From contig NZ_JANAVJ010000011.1 in the NCBI RefSeq assembly GCF_024213375.1, positions 81,344-145,343 on the forward strand: a stretch of 64,000 nt of DNA. Reading direction: 5' to 3'. Numbering within the stretch: position 1 is the first letter of the stretch; each line of letters begins with the position of its first letter. Source of the stretch: Paenibacillus sp. MZ04-78.2. Its GTDB lineage: Bacteria; Bacillota; Bacilli; Paenibacillales; NBRC-103111. The notes beneath the pieces are model-generated. The model was given only the letters and a program-made list of their open reading frames with translations, made no database searches and was not told the DNA's origin. The position numbers and the translations under genes are program-made. Of this stretch, positions 40,264 through 49,918 are shown piece by piece.

Positions 40264-41847
40264 TTAAGGCGCAGTCTCTAGAAATTTCAGGTTCGGATTT
40301 TTTTCCATCGCCGTGCGCAGCGCATATTCGTTCTCGAACAGCGTGACGTAATTGTCCTTCTTATCCTTCACCAGCTGCGAGTTAATCCGGAACTTGCCCG
40401 GATCGATGTCGTCGCCGACGAGCCACCGCGCGAACTGGTAGGTCATCCGCGACAGCTGCACCTCGCTGCTGTACTCCGCTTTCATCCGGTATTCGAACAC
40501 CTCGAATTGGAGCTGTCCGACGACGCCGAGAATCAAATCCTCGAAGCCGATCGTTTTGAACACCTGAATGGTGCCCTCCTCGGTCAACTGGTCCACGCCC
40601 TTCTGGAACTGCTTGTGCTTCAGCGCGTTTTTGACCGTCACCTTGGAGAACAGCTCCGGGGAGAACGTCGGCAGCTCGTCGAACTCTACGCTGCCGCCTT
40701 GGCACAGCGAATCCCCAATGCGGAAAATACCGGGGTCGAACAGCCCGATAATGTCGCCGGGATAAGCATCCTCGACGATGTCGCGGTCCTGCGCGAGAAA
40801 TTGCTGCGGCTGCGCCAGCTTGATGTCTTTGCCGACCCGCACGTGCTTCACCGACATGCCCCGCTCGAATTTGCCGGAGCAAATTCGCAGGAAAGCGATC
40901 CGGTCGCGGTGAGCCGGATTCATATTCGCTTGAATTTTGAAAATGTAGCCGGAAAACTTCTCATGCAGCGGATCGACCAAGCCTTCGCTGCTTTTGCGCG
41001 ACGTCGGTATCGGAGCGAGCTGCAGGAAATTCTCAAGGAACGTCTGCACGCCGAAATTGTTGATCGCGCTGCCGAAGAACACGGGCGTCAGCTCGCCATT
41101 CCGTACCTTCTCGTAGTCGAACTCGTCGCCTGCCACATCGAGCAGCTCCAAGTCCTGCACCAGTTGATCGTAAAAAAATTCGCCTGCGATTTCTTTCACG
41201 ATCGGGTCATCGTAGCCGCTCACTTTGCGTACTTGAATTTCTTTATGATCGTCGCCTTGGAACAGCTCGACCTGCGTCAGCTTCCGGTCGTACACGCCAC
41301 GGAATTGTTTGCCCATCCCGATCGGCCAGTTCATCGGATACGAGCGGATACCCAGCACCTGCTCCAGCTCTTCGAGCAGATCGAACGGATTTTGCCCCTC
41401 GCGGTCCAGCTTGTTGATGAATGTGAAGATCGGGATGCCCCGCTTGCGGCACACCTGGAACAGCTTCTTCGTCTGGGCCTCGACCCCTTTGGCCGAGTCG
41501 ATCAGCATGACGGCGCTGTCCGCCGCCGTTAACGTCCGGTACGTGTCTTCACTGAAGTCTTGGTGGCCCGGAGTGTCGAGAATATTGACCCGATGTCCTT
41601 CATAATCGAACTGCATCACACTGGAGGTGACCGAAATCCCTCTTTGCTTCTCGATCTCCATCCAGTCGCTCGTCGCATGGCGATTCGCTTTGCGCCCTTT
41701 AACCGTACCGGCCATCCGAATCGCGCCTCCGAACAGCAGCAGTTTCTCGGTCAGGGTCGTTTTCCCCGCGTCGGGGTGGGAGATGATGGCGAAGGTGCGC
41801 CGCTTCTGTACTTCTTCTTTTAATTTCTCGGATAATCCGGTGCCCAT
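40264..41847 (-). CDS. prfC: peptide chain release factor 3
   Basis: 527-residue translational GTPase that removes RF1/RF2 from the ribosome. G-motifs: SHPDAGKTTLTEKLL (P-loop), RGISVTSSVMQF (switch I), DTPGHQDFSEDTYR, NKLDREGQNP, and SAINNFGVQ in place of SAL; the ATSDWMEIEKQRG stretch is typical of RF3, distinguishing it from EF-G. GGAAGGAAT precedes the ATG. Single gene. Confidence 0.97.
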   Translation of the reverse strand: MGTGLSEKLKEEVQKRRTFAIISHPDAGKTTLTEKLLLFGGAIRMAGTVKGRKANRHATSDWMEIEKQRGISVTSSVMQFDYEGHRVNILDTPGHQDFSEDTYRTLTAADSAVMLIDSAKGVEAQTKKLFQVCRKRGIPIFTFINKLDREGQNPFDLLEELEQVLGIRSYPMNWPIGMGKQFRGVYDRKLTQVELFQGDDHKEIQVRKVSGYDDPIVKEIAGEFFYDQLVQDLELLDVAGDEFDYEKVRNGELTPVFFGSAINNFGVQTFLENFLQLAPIPTSRKSSEGLVDPLHEKFSGYIFKIQANMNPAHRDRIAFLRICSGKFERGMSVKHVRVGKDIKLAQPQQFLAQDRDIVEDAYPGDIIGLFDPGIFRIGDSLCQGGSVEFDELPTFSPELFSKVTVKNALKHKQFQKGVDQLTEEGTIQVFKTIGFEDLILGVVGQLQFEVFEYRMKAEYSSEVQLSRMTYQFARWLVGDDIDPGKFRINSQLVKDKKDNYVTLFENEYALRTAMEKNPNLKFLETAP

Positions 41848-41945
41848 AATCAGTTTATTCCTTCCTCAATCTTATTCAGTTCATAGCTTTGCAAAATCCG
41901 AATCTGAACGATTCCGCCCGCGCCGCTACGTTCTCACTTAAATGT

Positions 41946-43001
41946 TCAGGTCAGCTTGACGGTCCAGTCGGCTTCCTTCAGCCACGTTCCCGATTCGAAC
42001 GCCCGGCCGCGCAGCGTCACTTTGTCCCGATATACCTGCACATACAATCCTTGCGCCTTCTCCTTGGCCGCATGTTGGTAGCTGCGGTTCAGCACACGTC
42101 CGACCGAGGAGTTATGAAAATAGTGAAAGCTTTCTTTGACATAATGCTCCACCGTGCCTTGAAAATCCTGATGCCGGTGCCCGCAGAACACGAACACGTT
42201 TTTGTAAGGCTTCAAGATTTTACGGAATTTTTTCGCCGGAATCAACTGATGCACCCCCCCGTTTTTTCCAGCGGGCGGCAGCGGCTGATGGGTCATGATG
42301 AAGACGGGCTTGCCGTCCTTATGCGCAGCCAGTCGTTCCTTCAGCCAATCCAATTGTTCGTCGGAATACCATGCTCCTTCGCTTACCTCGGGCTTCTCCT
42401 GCACATAAGCCTCTTGCGACAGCAGGATCAAGTGGTATCCTTTCTCCCAAGCGTCGTGATACGGCTTCGACAATCCGAAAAACTTCTGGAACCGCTCGCG
42501 CGATTGCCTGTCCGTCTTGCCATTGGGCATCGTGTCTTTATTGAAAGCTCCTTCTTGGTCAATCCAAATGTCATAATAATCGTGGTTGCCCATATTGGCG
42601 TAAACCGGAGGCAGCTTGTAAGCGGACAACGTTTTTTTCAGCTCTTTATAGTCCCTCTCCCGCCCGTAGTCGGTCACGTCGCCCGTCAGAACCAGCGCCT
42701 CGACCGGCGGTTTGAACTGCTTCATATCGTCAAGCGCTTGCTTCAAATGCCGGGCCGTGTTCGGATCGTCAGGAGACACATGCAAATCACTGAGAATCAT
42801 GAACGAGAACAACGGCGCTCCCGGATTCCCCGCCGCCGGATCGGAATTCGGTCCCGGTTCCGTCTTTTGCGCCGCGACGCCGTCCGTACCGCCCGTCTGC
42901 CGGTCGACCGATTGCTGCAGCAGCTTGAACAGTCCTGCGAGCGCCGCCCCGATCATGACCAGAAGTCCGAGCATCCAGCGTATAAAAGCGCGTCTGGACA
43001 T
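41946..43001 (-). CDS. Tat-exported calcineurin-like metallophosphoesterase
   Basis: 351 residues. The N-terminus has a textbook twin-arginine signal (SRRAFIR) followed by a hydrophobic segment (WMLGLLVMIGAALAGLF), so it is likely exported folded and perhaps membrane-anchored. Phosphoesterase motifs: DLHV, GDVTDYG, GNHDYYD, MTHQPLP and GHRH, binding two metals. AAGGGGGAT precedes the ATG. The substrate cannot be told; phosphodiester or polyprenyl phosphate compounds are possibilities. Confidence 0.9.
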   Translation of the reverse strand: MSRRAFIRWMLGLLVMIGAALAGLFKLLQQSVDRQTGGTDGVAAQKTEPGPNSDPAAGNPGAPLFSFMILSDLHVSPDDPNTARHLKQALDDMKQFKPPVEALVLTGDVTDYGRERDYKELKKTLSAYKLPPVYANMGNHDYYDIWIDQEGAFNKDTMPNGKTDRQSRERFQKFFGLSKPYHDAWEKGYHLILLSQEAYVQEKPEVSEGAWYSDEQLDWLKERLAAHKDGKPVFIMTHQPLPPAGKNGGVHQLIPAKKFRKILKPYKNVFVFCGHRHQDFQGTVEHYVKESFHYFHNSSVGRVLNRSYQHAAKEKAQGLYVQVYRDKVTLRGRAFESGTWLKEADWTVKLT

Positions 43002-43088
43002 ATAAAGATCCCCCTTGCCTTAGCCGGCACTGTACACTTCATCATATCATATTTCAAGAGGTGAAAAAAAGACGCAAACCTGCGCACG

Positions 43089-43127
43089 CAAAAAAGAGCA
43101 GCCCCGGCGCAACCGGATCTGCTCTTT
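43089..43127 (-). terminator. terminator after zwf
   Basis: aaagagcag (43093-43101) with ctgctcttt (43119-43127) and inner ccgg pairs; T-run follows on the minus strand. Confidence 0.88.
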
Positions 43128-43147
43128 CGGTTTCTATCGACTAGCCA

Positions 43148-44668
43148 TTACATTTGGCTATGTCCCCAAGCGACTTCGCCTTCGTCCTGCCCGTTCACCG
43201 GCCACCAGCGGAAGCCGTCTTCGGCAACGAGCTGCTGCCCCTGCTCCGGTCCCCAAGTGCCCGCCGTATACAGGTGTAAATCGTCCGTACGCTCGCCCCA
43301 GGCGGAGGCGATTTTGTCGACATATTTCCATGCCAGCGCGACCTCGTCCCAGCGGGTGAAGTACGTGGAATCCCCGCGAGCGGCGTCGTAGAGCAGCCGC
43401 TCGTACGCTTCCGGCGTGTTCAGCCCGACCTGGCCGCTCTGGCAGAAATCCATCGCGACCGGAACGATCGTTCCTTCCGATCCCGGCTGTTTGGCGTTCA
43501 TTTTGAAGTAAATGCCTTCCATCGGATTGACGCGGAACACGAGCAGGTTCGGCTCCAGCTTATGCTTGCGCGACAAGTAAACATTGTTCGGCACGTTCTT
43601 GAACTCGACGACCACTTCCGTCGTTTTCACCGGCAATCGTTTTCCCGTCCGGATATAGAACGGGACGCCGGCCCAGCGGAAGTTATCCACGAAGACGCGG
43701 GCGGCGAAATACGTTTCCGTCGTCGACTCCGGATTGACCTTGTCTTCGTCACGGTAGCCGCGAATCTCCTCGCCTTTAATATTGCCGGCGGTGTACTGTC
43801 CGCGCACCGTGTTGGCCCGCACCTCCGACGCCGTCTGGAAGCCGCGCAGACTGCGGAACACCTTCACCTTCTCGTCGCGGATATCCTCCGGATGCATCCG
43901 GCTCGGGGGCTCCATCGCCATAATGGCCAGCATCTGCAGCATGTGGTTTTGTCCCATGTCGCGCAGCGCGCCCGAATGCTCGTAATAGCCGCCCCGTTCT
44001 TCCACGCCTACGGTTTCGCTCAGCGTGATTTGAATGTTGGCGATGTACTTATTGTTCCACAGCGGCTCGAAAAAGGCGTTCGCGAACCGGACGACGTTGA
44101 TGTTCTGCACCATTTCCTTGCCGAGGTAATGGTCAATGCGGTAAATGTCCTGCTCCTCGAACACCTTGCGAATTTCGGTGTTCAGCTTCTCCGCGGACGG
44201 AAGATCATAGCCGAACGGCTTCTCGATTACAAGCCGGTGCCAGCCGGCCCCTTCCAACAATCCGCCTGCCTTGAGATTGTGCGACACATTGCCGAACAGC
44301 TCCGGCGCCAGGGCCAAGTAAAACAACCGGTTGCCGCCGATGTCGAACTTGACGTCGAGCCGGTCGGTCAGCTCGTGGAGCTGCCGGAAGCCTTCAACGT
44401 TATTAATGTCCAGTGACATGTATTCAAAATGCTCGGCAAACGCATCCCATTGCTCGTCCTTCGTCACGTTATAGCGTGCGAATTCTTGAATCGATTCGTA
44501 GACGTCGTCGCGGAACTGGTCGTTCGTGCGCGAACGTCGCGCGAGGCCGATTACCGCAAATCGGTCACCCAGCTTGCGCTCACGGTACAGGCTGTAAAAC
44601 GCCGGGAATAACTTGCGCCGGGCCAAGTCCCCGGTCGCTCCGAAAATCAAAAACACGGCACTCCTCAT
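43148..44668 (-). CDS. zwf: glucose-6-phosphate 1-dehydrogenase
   Basis: 506 residues; first enzyme of the oxidative pentose phosphate pathway, producing NADPH. NADP-binding FGATGDLARRKLFPAFYSLY at residues 8-27 and the active-site signature RIDHYLGKEMVQN near 180, then EERGGYYEHSGALRDMGQNH. GAGGA precedes the ATG. No gnd or pgl gene adjacent. Confidence 0.97.
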   Translation of the reverse strand: MRSAVFLIFGATGDLARRKLFPAFYSLYRERKLGDRFAVIGLARRSRTNDQFRDDVYESIQEFARYNVTKDEQWDAFAEHFEYMSLDINNVEGFRQLHELTDRLDVKFDIGGNRLFYLALAPELFGNVSHNLKAGGLLEGAGWHRLVIEKPFGYDLPSAEKLNTEIRKVFEEQDIYRIDHYLGKEMVQNINVVRFANAFFEPLWNNKYIANIQITLSETVGVEERGGYYEHSGALRDMGQNHMLQMLAIMAMEPPSRMHPEDIRDEKVKVFRSLRGFQTASEVRANTVRGQYTAGNIKGEEIRGYRDEDKVNPESTTETYFAARVFVDNFRWAGVPFYIRTGKRLPVKTTEVVVEFKNVPNNVYLSRKHKLEPNLLVFRVNPMEGIYFKMNAKQPGSEGTIVPVAMDFCQSGQVGLNTPEAYERLLYDAARGDSTYFTRWDEVALAWKYVDKIASAWGERTDDLHLYTAGTWGPEQGQQLVAEDGFRWWPVNGQDEGEVAWGHSQM

Positions 44669-44904
44669 GGCTTCAGGTCCTCGTTCTTTCTATAGAGAAT
44701 AGGAGATAAGGAACGGCAATCGTTTCCTGTCCGTTCCCTTTACCCCTTTAGCATATCGAAAACCGTCGAGAGATTCAATACTCTGTCGAATGCAAGCGCG
44801 TTCACGGAAAATAGGCATGCGCATACGGGACATTTGTCCCGTACAACCGGCACAAATGCCGCATAATCTGAAGTGTAGAAATCAACTTCGGAGGTGACCC
44901 TCGC

Positions 44905-45270
44905 GTGAGACCGATTTATCCGATTAACGAAGAACAATGCAGGCCGTATTACGGCCAACCGGTTTTCATTATATTGACCGACGGTACGGAGCTTGTCGGC
45001 ACGCTCAGCCGGTTGGACAATGGAAAGCTCTATTTTAACGAGACGGCGGCCAGCATTCAATCGAATGCAAACGCACCCGCCAAAAGTAAACAGACGAGAG
45101 CAAAGAGCAGCAGTTCGGGAAAAGCCCGCGTCCAAACGAAAAAATCCGACAAACCGAGAACAACCGCCGCGAACGAAGCATTGCCCGCACCTTATCCGAA
45201 TTCCGAGCTGTTCGGCGCCCCCTTTGCATTGGACATCGCCAGTATCGGGGCCTTGATCGTACCCAGCTAA
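44905..45270 (+). CDS. conserved hypothetical protein, 121 aa
   Basis: GTG start after GGAGGTGA. Residues 1-48 look like a small beta-rich module (RPIYPINEEQCRPYYGQPVF, LTDGTELVGTLSRLDNGKLYF), reminiscent of SH3/LSm-like barrels; a basic Ser/Lys-rich linker (52-90) and a short hydrophobic end (FALDIASIGALIVPS) follow. No family recognised with confidence. Two short palindromes lie upstream (44827-44840 and 44848-44861). Confidence 0.75.
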   Translation: MRPIYPINEEQCRPYYGQPVFIILTDGTELVGTLSRLDNGKLYFNETAASIQSNANAPAKSKQTRAKSSSSGKARVQTKKSDKPRTTAANEALPAPYPNSELFGAPFALDIASIGALIVPS

Positions 45271-45304
45271 CGCGGTCGAACAACGGCCCTTCTGCGCAGC
45301 GCAA

Positions 45305-45348
45305 CAACACCAAGGCTTTCCCGCCATCGCGCGGGAGAGCCTTGGTGT
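45305..45348. terminator. strong hairpin between convergent genes
   Basis: acaccaaggct and agccttggtgt form an 11-bp stem extended by tcccgc/gcggga; T-runs are poor on both sides. Confidence 0.6.
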
Positions 45349-45369
45349 CGGTATCGGCGGCATCTGCGG

Positions 45370-45816
45370 CTAGCCCAGCCGCTTCATCATCATATAACAG
45401 CGAAGCCTGGCGTCATAGTGAACCGTATCGTAGCCTTTCCGTACATAGAAAGTCTGTGCTTGCTTATTCGCCTCGTCCACCCATAGACCCACTTCACGGC
45501 ATCCGTGATCCCCCGCCGTGCGCTCCGCCTGGCGCATCAAGCGCGCGCCGATGCCACGGCCCTGAAACTTCGGATTCACCGCCAGCATATCGACAGACAG
45601 GCGCTTATCCCGGTCCACGCGCAGCGCAATAAATCCGACCGGCAAGCGTCCGGCGGCGGTATCGACGTAAGTGACACAGGATTTGAGCCGTTTGATAATA
45701 TCCGTACGGCTCACGCGAAGATCGGGTACCGTCTGACGCGCAAAGGGAAGGAGCAGCTTTTCCACCAATCCGTAGATAATGCCGTCGTCCTGCTTGGGAA
45801 TGCGTTTGCGGAGCAT
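45370..45816 (-). CDS. GNAT-family N-acetyltransferase
   Basis: 148 residues from ATG 45816 (AAAGGCGG upstream). The acetyl-CoA loop is LAVNPKFQGRGIGARLM (Q/RxxGxG/A), followed by EVGLWVDEANKQAQTFYVRKGY with the usual N/Y motif B. Resembles ribosomal-protein or small-molecule acetyltransferases; substrate unknown. An upstream ATG at 45840 lacks a ribosome site. Confidence 0.85.
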   Translation of the reverse strand: MLRKRIPKQDDGIIYGLVEKLLLPFARQTVPDLRVSRTDIIKRLKSCVTYVDTAAGRLPVGFIALRVDRDKRLSVDMLAVNPKFQGRGIGARLMRQAERTAGDHGCREVGLWVDEANKQAQTFYVRKGYDTVHYDARLRCYMMMKRLG

Positions 45817-45923
45817 GGCTAAGACCGCCTTTCTGCGCATAAAGTTTAAGTACTTTATCGTATGACAGGCGGTGGCGGAACGTTAAGAAGAAATGACTGC
45901 GAGGCGAAAAAAAAGCAGGCCCG

Positions 45924-46013
45924 TTACTTTTTGTATTTTTTGCCGACAAACATCATAAACAGCACGCTGACAAGCAAAACGGCGGCGATGACGATCCATT
46001 GAACCCAATTCAT
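45924..46013 (-). CDS. 29-aa single-span membrane peptide
   Basis: MNWVQWIVIAAVLLVSVLFM, then MFVGKKYKK: one hydrophobic helix with a basic end. ATG 46013; AAAGGAG lies 13 nt upstream. The longer open frame upstream is noise. Too short to classify; could be a toxin-like or regulatory micropeptide, but no antitoxin or antisense RNA is evident. Confidence 0.5.
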   Translation of the reverse strand: MNWVQWIVIAAVLLVSVLFMMFVGKKYKK

Positions 46014-46162
46014 GTGCTGACGCGAGCTCCTTTTACAGGTTTTGGTTGATAAATCATCATACTTCATCCTTTTGCAGCCTGTCAAGCGCGATCCGTTTAC
46101 GGACGGCATGTCTACCGCTATAATGTAAAGAAAAACGTTCCATTGACAGTGAGGTGATCGGC

Positions 46163-46858
46163 ATGATCGCTCCGATTCAGAGCGTGATTCGTTCGTATCA
46201 AATTCATAGGCAGTGGTTTGCCTTGGAAGACCGGCACAGAAGACAAGAAGACTTAGCAGGCACACGTTACCGCGGACGACCGCAGAAGGGAACGGGGCAA
46301 CCCTCCTATGCGTTCGACCGCTTTGCGGAACGGGCGGCAGGGGATACCAGAACCATCGTCACGGCAGCAGGCGCCTTGAAGCAAACGGCGGAGAACGCCA
46401 GGACCGCCCTGCAAAGCAACGGCGCATCGCTCCGGCTGGTGGAGGGGCTTGTCGACGGCTACAACGAGCTGGCGAACGCATTGTCCGAAGCTGGGGTCCT
46501 ACTGCGGCCCGCATGGAGAAAACAGGGGATCGGCGCCCCTGCCGAAGAAGAGCTTGACCGGCTGGGCGTGGTCCCGCAGGCCGACGGCACCTTAAGCTTG
46601 GACGAGCATAAGCTGCAGACGCAGCTCGACAGCGGGGAAAAGCATGCGAATGCCGTGCTTCAGGGCATCGACGGTTGGATATTGCGCCTGACGCAGGCGG
46701 CTGCCGCCCTGCATGCCACTCCTCCGGCGGACCTGCTGGAGGGGCGCGATACAGAAGCCCGCACCTTCGGCCACTACACCGCACTGCCGGGCAAAAAGCC
46801 GCACAGCTATTGGCCTGTTCCGCCGCTCACGGGCATTCTTATGAATGTTCTATATTAA
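46163..46858 (+). CDS. FliD-C-like protein of unknown role
   Basis: 231 residues from ATG 46163 (GAGGTGAT upstream). Residues about 55-185 resemble the C-terminal part of flagellar cap protein FliD: LVDGYNELANALSEA, LDRLGVVPQADGTLSLDEHKL, QTQLDSGEKHANAVLQG. Real FliD is far longer, and no flagellar genes are nearby, so this is a stand-alone derivative. No signal peptide or membrane segment. Conserved-hypothetical status is inferred. Confidence 0.6.
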   Translation: MIAPIQSVIRSYQIHRQWFALEDRHRRQEDLAGTRYRGRPQKGTGQPSYAFDRFAERAAGDTRTIVTAAGALKQTAENARTALQSNGASLRLVEGLVDGYNELANALSEAGVLLRPAWRKQGIGAPAEEELDRLGVVPQADGTLSLDEHKLQTQLDSGEKHANAVLQGIDGWILRLTQAAAALHATPPADLLEGRDTEARTFGHYTALPGKKPHSYWPVPPLTGILMNVLY

Positions 46859-46861
46859 GCA

Positions 46862-47143
46862 TCAAGAAGGCTGGCGCCCGCTTCGCACCGACAATGCGTG
46901 CCGGATGGCGGCAGCCTTCACTTTTTCCTTGCGCTCGTGCTCCGGCAGAGCAAAGAAGCCATCCAGCTTGTATAAGGCGAGCAGCGCTTCCTCGGCCGCG
47001 CGGCGCGCTCCCGCCTCCTGCTGCAATAAATAAAAAGCGACCTGGTAGCAATACACTTCGTACCGCTTCAGCAGCTCCGTTTTTCCCCCGAACGTTAATG
47101 AAATGCCAGTCTCATTCCGGTTTTCAACGGCTACTCCGTTCAT
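46862..47143 (-). CDS. small protein resembling sigma-70 region 2
   Basis: 93 residues; GGAGAGGAG precedes the ATG. ELLKRYEVYCYQVAFYLLQQ, then EAGARRAAEEALLALYKLDGFF recalls region 2 of ECF sigma factors (helices around the AxDxxQExF core) but lacks clear region 2.4 or region 4. It ends 3 nt from the convergent FliD-like gene. It may be a regulator derived from a sigma factor; this is a weak inference. Confidence 0.5.
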   Translation of the reverse strand: MNGVAVENRNETGISLTFGGKTELLKRYEVYCYQVAFYLLQQEAGARRAAEEALLALYKLDGFFALPEHERKEKVKAAAIRHALSVRSGRQPS

Positions 47144-47343
47144 CCGGCTCTCATCTCCTCTCCTTGATGTCCACGATCCGTTGTATATATTTTACTATTC
47201 CTATGATCCGACAAACGGAATGGATTCCTCGACTTGGAACATTTACATCTATATAGACGAAGGAAACGTGTCAAACCTCACACTTATTAAGAAAACTTTA
47301 AGATTGAATATCGCGGAAGGCGCCAAAATACGACATGAAAGCT

Positions 47344-47396
47344 AAAAAAGCTCTCGAAAAGGAGATCCCGACTTCTTCAGGTCCTCTTGAGAGCTT
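47344..47396 (-). terminator. terminator after liaR
   Basis: aagctctc (47349-47356) with gagagctt (47389-47396) and an inner gga/tcc stem; minus-strand T-run follows. The remaining 47144-47340 has no gene. Confidence 0.85.
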
Positions 47397-47409
47397 ATTA
47401 CCCCTTATA

Positions 47410-48057
47410 TCACTCCACCAAACCGTTCTTATACGCATAAATGGCAGCTTGCGTACGGTCCTCCACCCCAAGCTTCGCCAAAATGTTGGTGACGTGAAAC
47501 TTGACCGTTTTGACCCCGATGAACAGCTCATCGGCTACGTCCTGATTCGATTTGCCTGCGGCAATGAGCCGGAGCACCTCCATCTCGCGCTCGGTCAATT
47601 CTTCATGCGGCTGCGCAGCCGGTCTCGGCCCGCGAAAGCGATTCATCAGCTTGGAAGCGACTTGGGATTCCAGCACCGACTGGCCTTTGACAGCCGAGCG
47701 GATCGCTGAAGCAATTTCGGCGGCACGCGACGTTTTAAGCAAGTAGCTGAATGCTCCCGCTTCGATCACCGGGTAAATTTTCTCGTCGTCAATAAAGCTG
47801 GTCAGCACAATTACTTTGCATTCCGGATGCTGCTGCTGCAGACGCCGTGTCGTCTCGATGCCGTCCATGCCCTCCATGACCAAATCCATCAGCACGACGT
47901 CCGGCTTGTATTCCAATGCCAGCCGGATGCCTTCCTGTCCTCCGCTCGCTTCGCCGACCACCTCGATATCGTCCTCCGTGCTTAGCACGGCGGCAAGACC
48001 GATGCGAACCATTTCATGATCGTCGACCAGCAGCACTTTAATCGTCGTCTCTTCCAA
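47410..48057 (-). CDS. liaR: NarL/LuxR-type response regulator LiaR
   Basis: 215 residues starting at TTG 48057, 8 nt after a perfect AAGGAGG and overlapping liaS by 20 nt. Receiver with VDDHEMVR and [15 protein letters not shown]-terminal HTH ([21 protein letters not shown], then [18 protein letters not shown]). Sequence and neighbours identify it as LiaR/VraR, the regulator of the cell-wall-antibiotic stress response. Last gene of the operon, so its own amplification is likely by autoregulation. Confidence 0.94.
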   Translation of the reverse strand: MEETTIKVLLVDDHEMVRIGLAAVLSTEDDIEVVGEASGGQEGIRLALEYKPDVVLMDLVMEGMDGIETTRRLQQQHPECKVIVLTSFIDDEKIYPVIEAGAFSYLLKTSRAAEIASAIRSAVKGQSVLESQVASKLMNRFRGPRPAAQPHEELTEREMEVLRLIAAGKSNQDVADELFIGVKTVKFHVTNILAKLGVEDRTQAAIYAYKNGLVE

Positions 48058-49114
48058 TTTCAAGTCCTCCTTCCGCCATAATCGGAATGCGAATCTCAAT
48101 GCGCGTTCCTTTGCCGGGCGCCGTGATTAAATTGAGCGAGCCGCCGATTTCGTTCACCCGCTCCCGCATCGTCACCAGCCCGTACGAAGCCTGTTTTTTC
48201 ATGTCCAACTCGAAGCCGACGCCGTTATCCCGAATGAGCAGCCGCACCGCATCACTTGACGGCTGGGTCAGCTTCAACTCCAGCTTAGTCGCTTTGGAGT
48301 GGCGAAGCGCATTAGACAATGCCTCCTGCACGATACGGAACAGATGATCCTCAATTCCGCTCGGCAGCTTGATGTCTTCACTCAACTCGTAGTCGATCTG
48401 CATCGGCACTTTCGAAGACAACTCCTGCACCAGCTCGATCAAGCCTTCGGCCAGACGCTTGCCTTCCAGATGCACGGGACGCAGGTGAAGCAGCAAAGCG
48501 CGCATCTCCGACTGCGCTACCGAGGCCATTTCCTCAATGAGGAAAATTTGCCGCTGCGCTTTCTCGAAATCTTTGTCTAACGTCCGGCCGACGGCCGTCG
48601 CCGTCATCGAGATCGCAAAGAGCTGCTGGCTCACGGCGTCGTGCAGCTCCCTTGCCAGCCGCTGCCGCTCTTCCACGATGGCCGAATATTTCGCTTTTTG
48701 CGCCAGTTGAGCATTGTTGCTGGACAGGCGCTGCAGCGAGGAAACTTGCTCTTCCCATTTTTTCGTGATTGCATTCAACTGATCGCCGAGCCGGCCGATC
48801 TCATCCTCGCCGAGCGGCGGCACCGAACGGCTCAGGTTGCCCTTCTCCAGCGAGAGCATCACCTCGCGCAGCGTCTCCAGCCGGTGCTTCATCCGGCTGC
48901 TATACCATAGGCCGTACGAGCCTCCGATCGCTGCAACGATTGCAATCAGCGTCAGGCTCATGAGCACGCCATCCTGCCACGTTTTGAAAGCATTCAAGTA
49001 GCCGTTCGACTGCAGGAAATAGACAATCACGGCAAACAAAACAAGGCTGAGCCCGATCGACTCCGCCATGCTTCGCCATATCATGTTGGTTAACCGCTTG
49101 TCATGTCCGTCCAT
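48038..49114 (-). CDS. liaS: sensor histidine kinase LiaS
   Basis: 358 residues from ATG 49114 (GGAGG upstream). Two membrane helices at about 16-37 and 52-72 with a very short external loop (intramembrane-sensing kinase), HAMP-like linker, HisKA_3 phosphoacceptor [18 protein letters not shown] and HATPase motifs ([35 protein letters not shown]). Works with LiaF, which holds it inactive, and LiaR. Confidence 0.95.
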   Translation of the reverse strand: MDGHDKRLTNMIWRSMAESIGLSLVLFAVIVYFLQSNGYLNAFKTWQDGVLMSLTLIAIVAAIGGSYGLWYSSRMKHRLETLREVMLSLEKGNLSRSVPPLGEDEIGRLGDQLNAITKKWEEQVSSLQRLSSNNAQLAQKAKYSAIVEERQRLARELHDAVSQQLFAISMTATAVGRTLDKDFEKAQRQIFLIEEMASVAQSEMRALLLHLRPVHLEGKRLAEGLIELVQELSSKVPMQIDYELSEDIKLPSGIEDHLFRIVQEALSNALRHSKATKLELKLTQPSSDAVRLLIRDNGVGFELDMKKQASYGLVTMRERVNEIGGSLNLITAPGKGTRIEIRIPIMAEGGLEIGRDDD

Positions 49115-49133
49115 TCCCGCCGTCCTCCGTGCA

Positions 49134-49784
49134 TCAAACGATTTTAATATCAATATCGGCTACGATATAAGAAATCTCCAGCTTTACCTGACGGTCCGCT
49201 GTCCAGTAATTGGGCGACTGCCACACCATCTTGTTCAGCACGCCGGCTTCTTTGTCATACCCGATGCTCGTTTGCCCGAACAAGACGGAAGCTGTAACGG
49301 TAAGACCCACATCCTCCGGAACGATTAGATCAATATCGGCGATGACCCCCTGCAAAATAATCGTCGTCTCCTTCTGCTCATGGATCGCGTAGGTCAAATC
49401 CATCTGCAGCTCTCCCAGCACGTTCCAGATCGACATGTTGCGCAGAACCCAAGGCTCCCGTCCCCACCGGATGCTGTCGATGACGCTTTGCTTGCGGTAA
49501 TGGTGCTCGCTGCGGTGAATTTTACGCGACTTATTGTAGAAGAAGCCGAGCGATATAAGGATAATGGCCAAGATCAGCGTAAAATTGCCCCCTGCGAGCA
49601 GCAGCAGGCCGATAACCATCATGATGTAGCCTTTGCGCTCGGCGCCCGAACGAACCTTATACACTCCCAGCAAAAGCAAAAAGAGGGCAAGCACGGTGAA
49701 AAATCCGAGATGATTGTCCGCCAGAAGGAAAAGCCCTGCGCCGATCAAGACCAGCGCGATGTTGCGGTTTCGTTTGCGGTTCAT
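49134..49784 (-). CDS. liaF: LiaF, membrane inhibitor of LiaRS
   Basis: 216 residues from ATG 49784 (AAGGGGG upstream). Four hydrophobic segments in the first 105 residues, then a soluble LiaF-like C-domain (SIWNVLGELQMDLTYAIHEQ, IADIDLIVPEDVGLTVTASV, FGQTSIGYDKEAGVL) known as the cell-wall-active antibiotic response domain. Keeps LiaS silent in the absence of stress in Bacillus. Confidence 0.93.
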   Translation of the reverse strand: MNRKRNRNIALVLIGAGLFLLADNHLGFFTVLALFLLLLGVYKVRSGAERKGYIMMVIGLLLLAGGNFTLILAIILISLGFFYNKSRKIHRSEHHYRKQSVIDSIRWGREPWVLRNMSIWNVLGELQMDLTYAIHEQKETTIILQGVIADIDLIVPEDVGLTVTASVLFGQTSIGYDKEAGVLNKMVWQSPNYWTADRQVKLEISYIVADIDIKIV

Positions 49785-49823
49785 CCGTGTCGCCCCCTTT
49801 CCGGTAAATTCTTGATGACCTTC

Positions 49824-49863
49824 AAAAGCCACAGCGCCTTACAGAAGGACGTCCATGGCTTTT
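49824..49863 (-). terminator. intra-operon hairpin between pspA and liaF
   Basis: aaaagcca (49824-49831) pairs with tggctttt (49856-49863), loop 24 nt; weak T-tract. It may attenuate transcription so that the upstream PspA genes are made in excess over LiaFSR. Confidence 0.45.
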
Positions 49864-49918
49864 GCCTTACATAGCATATCACAAGTGTCGCTTTTGCTCC
49901 AACAGCTTTTTGCGAAGA

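Noticed and set aside
44905..45270. Identity as an Hfq-like RNA chaperone
   Set aside because: Only a vague beta-barrel impression from 48 residues; no Sm motifs, so left unnamed.
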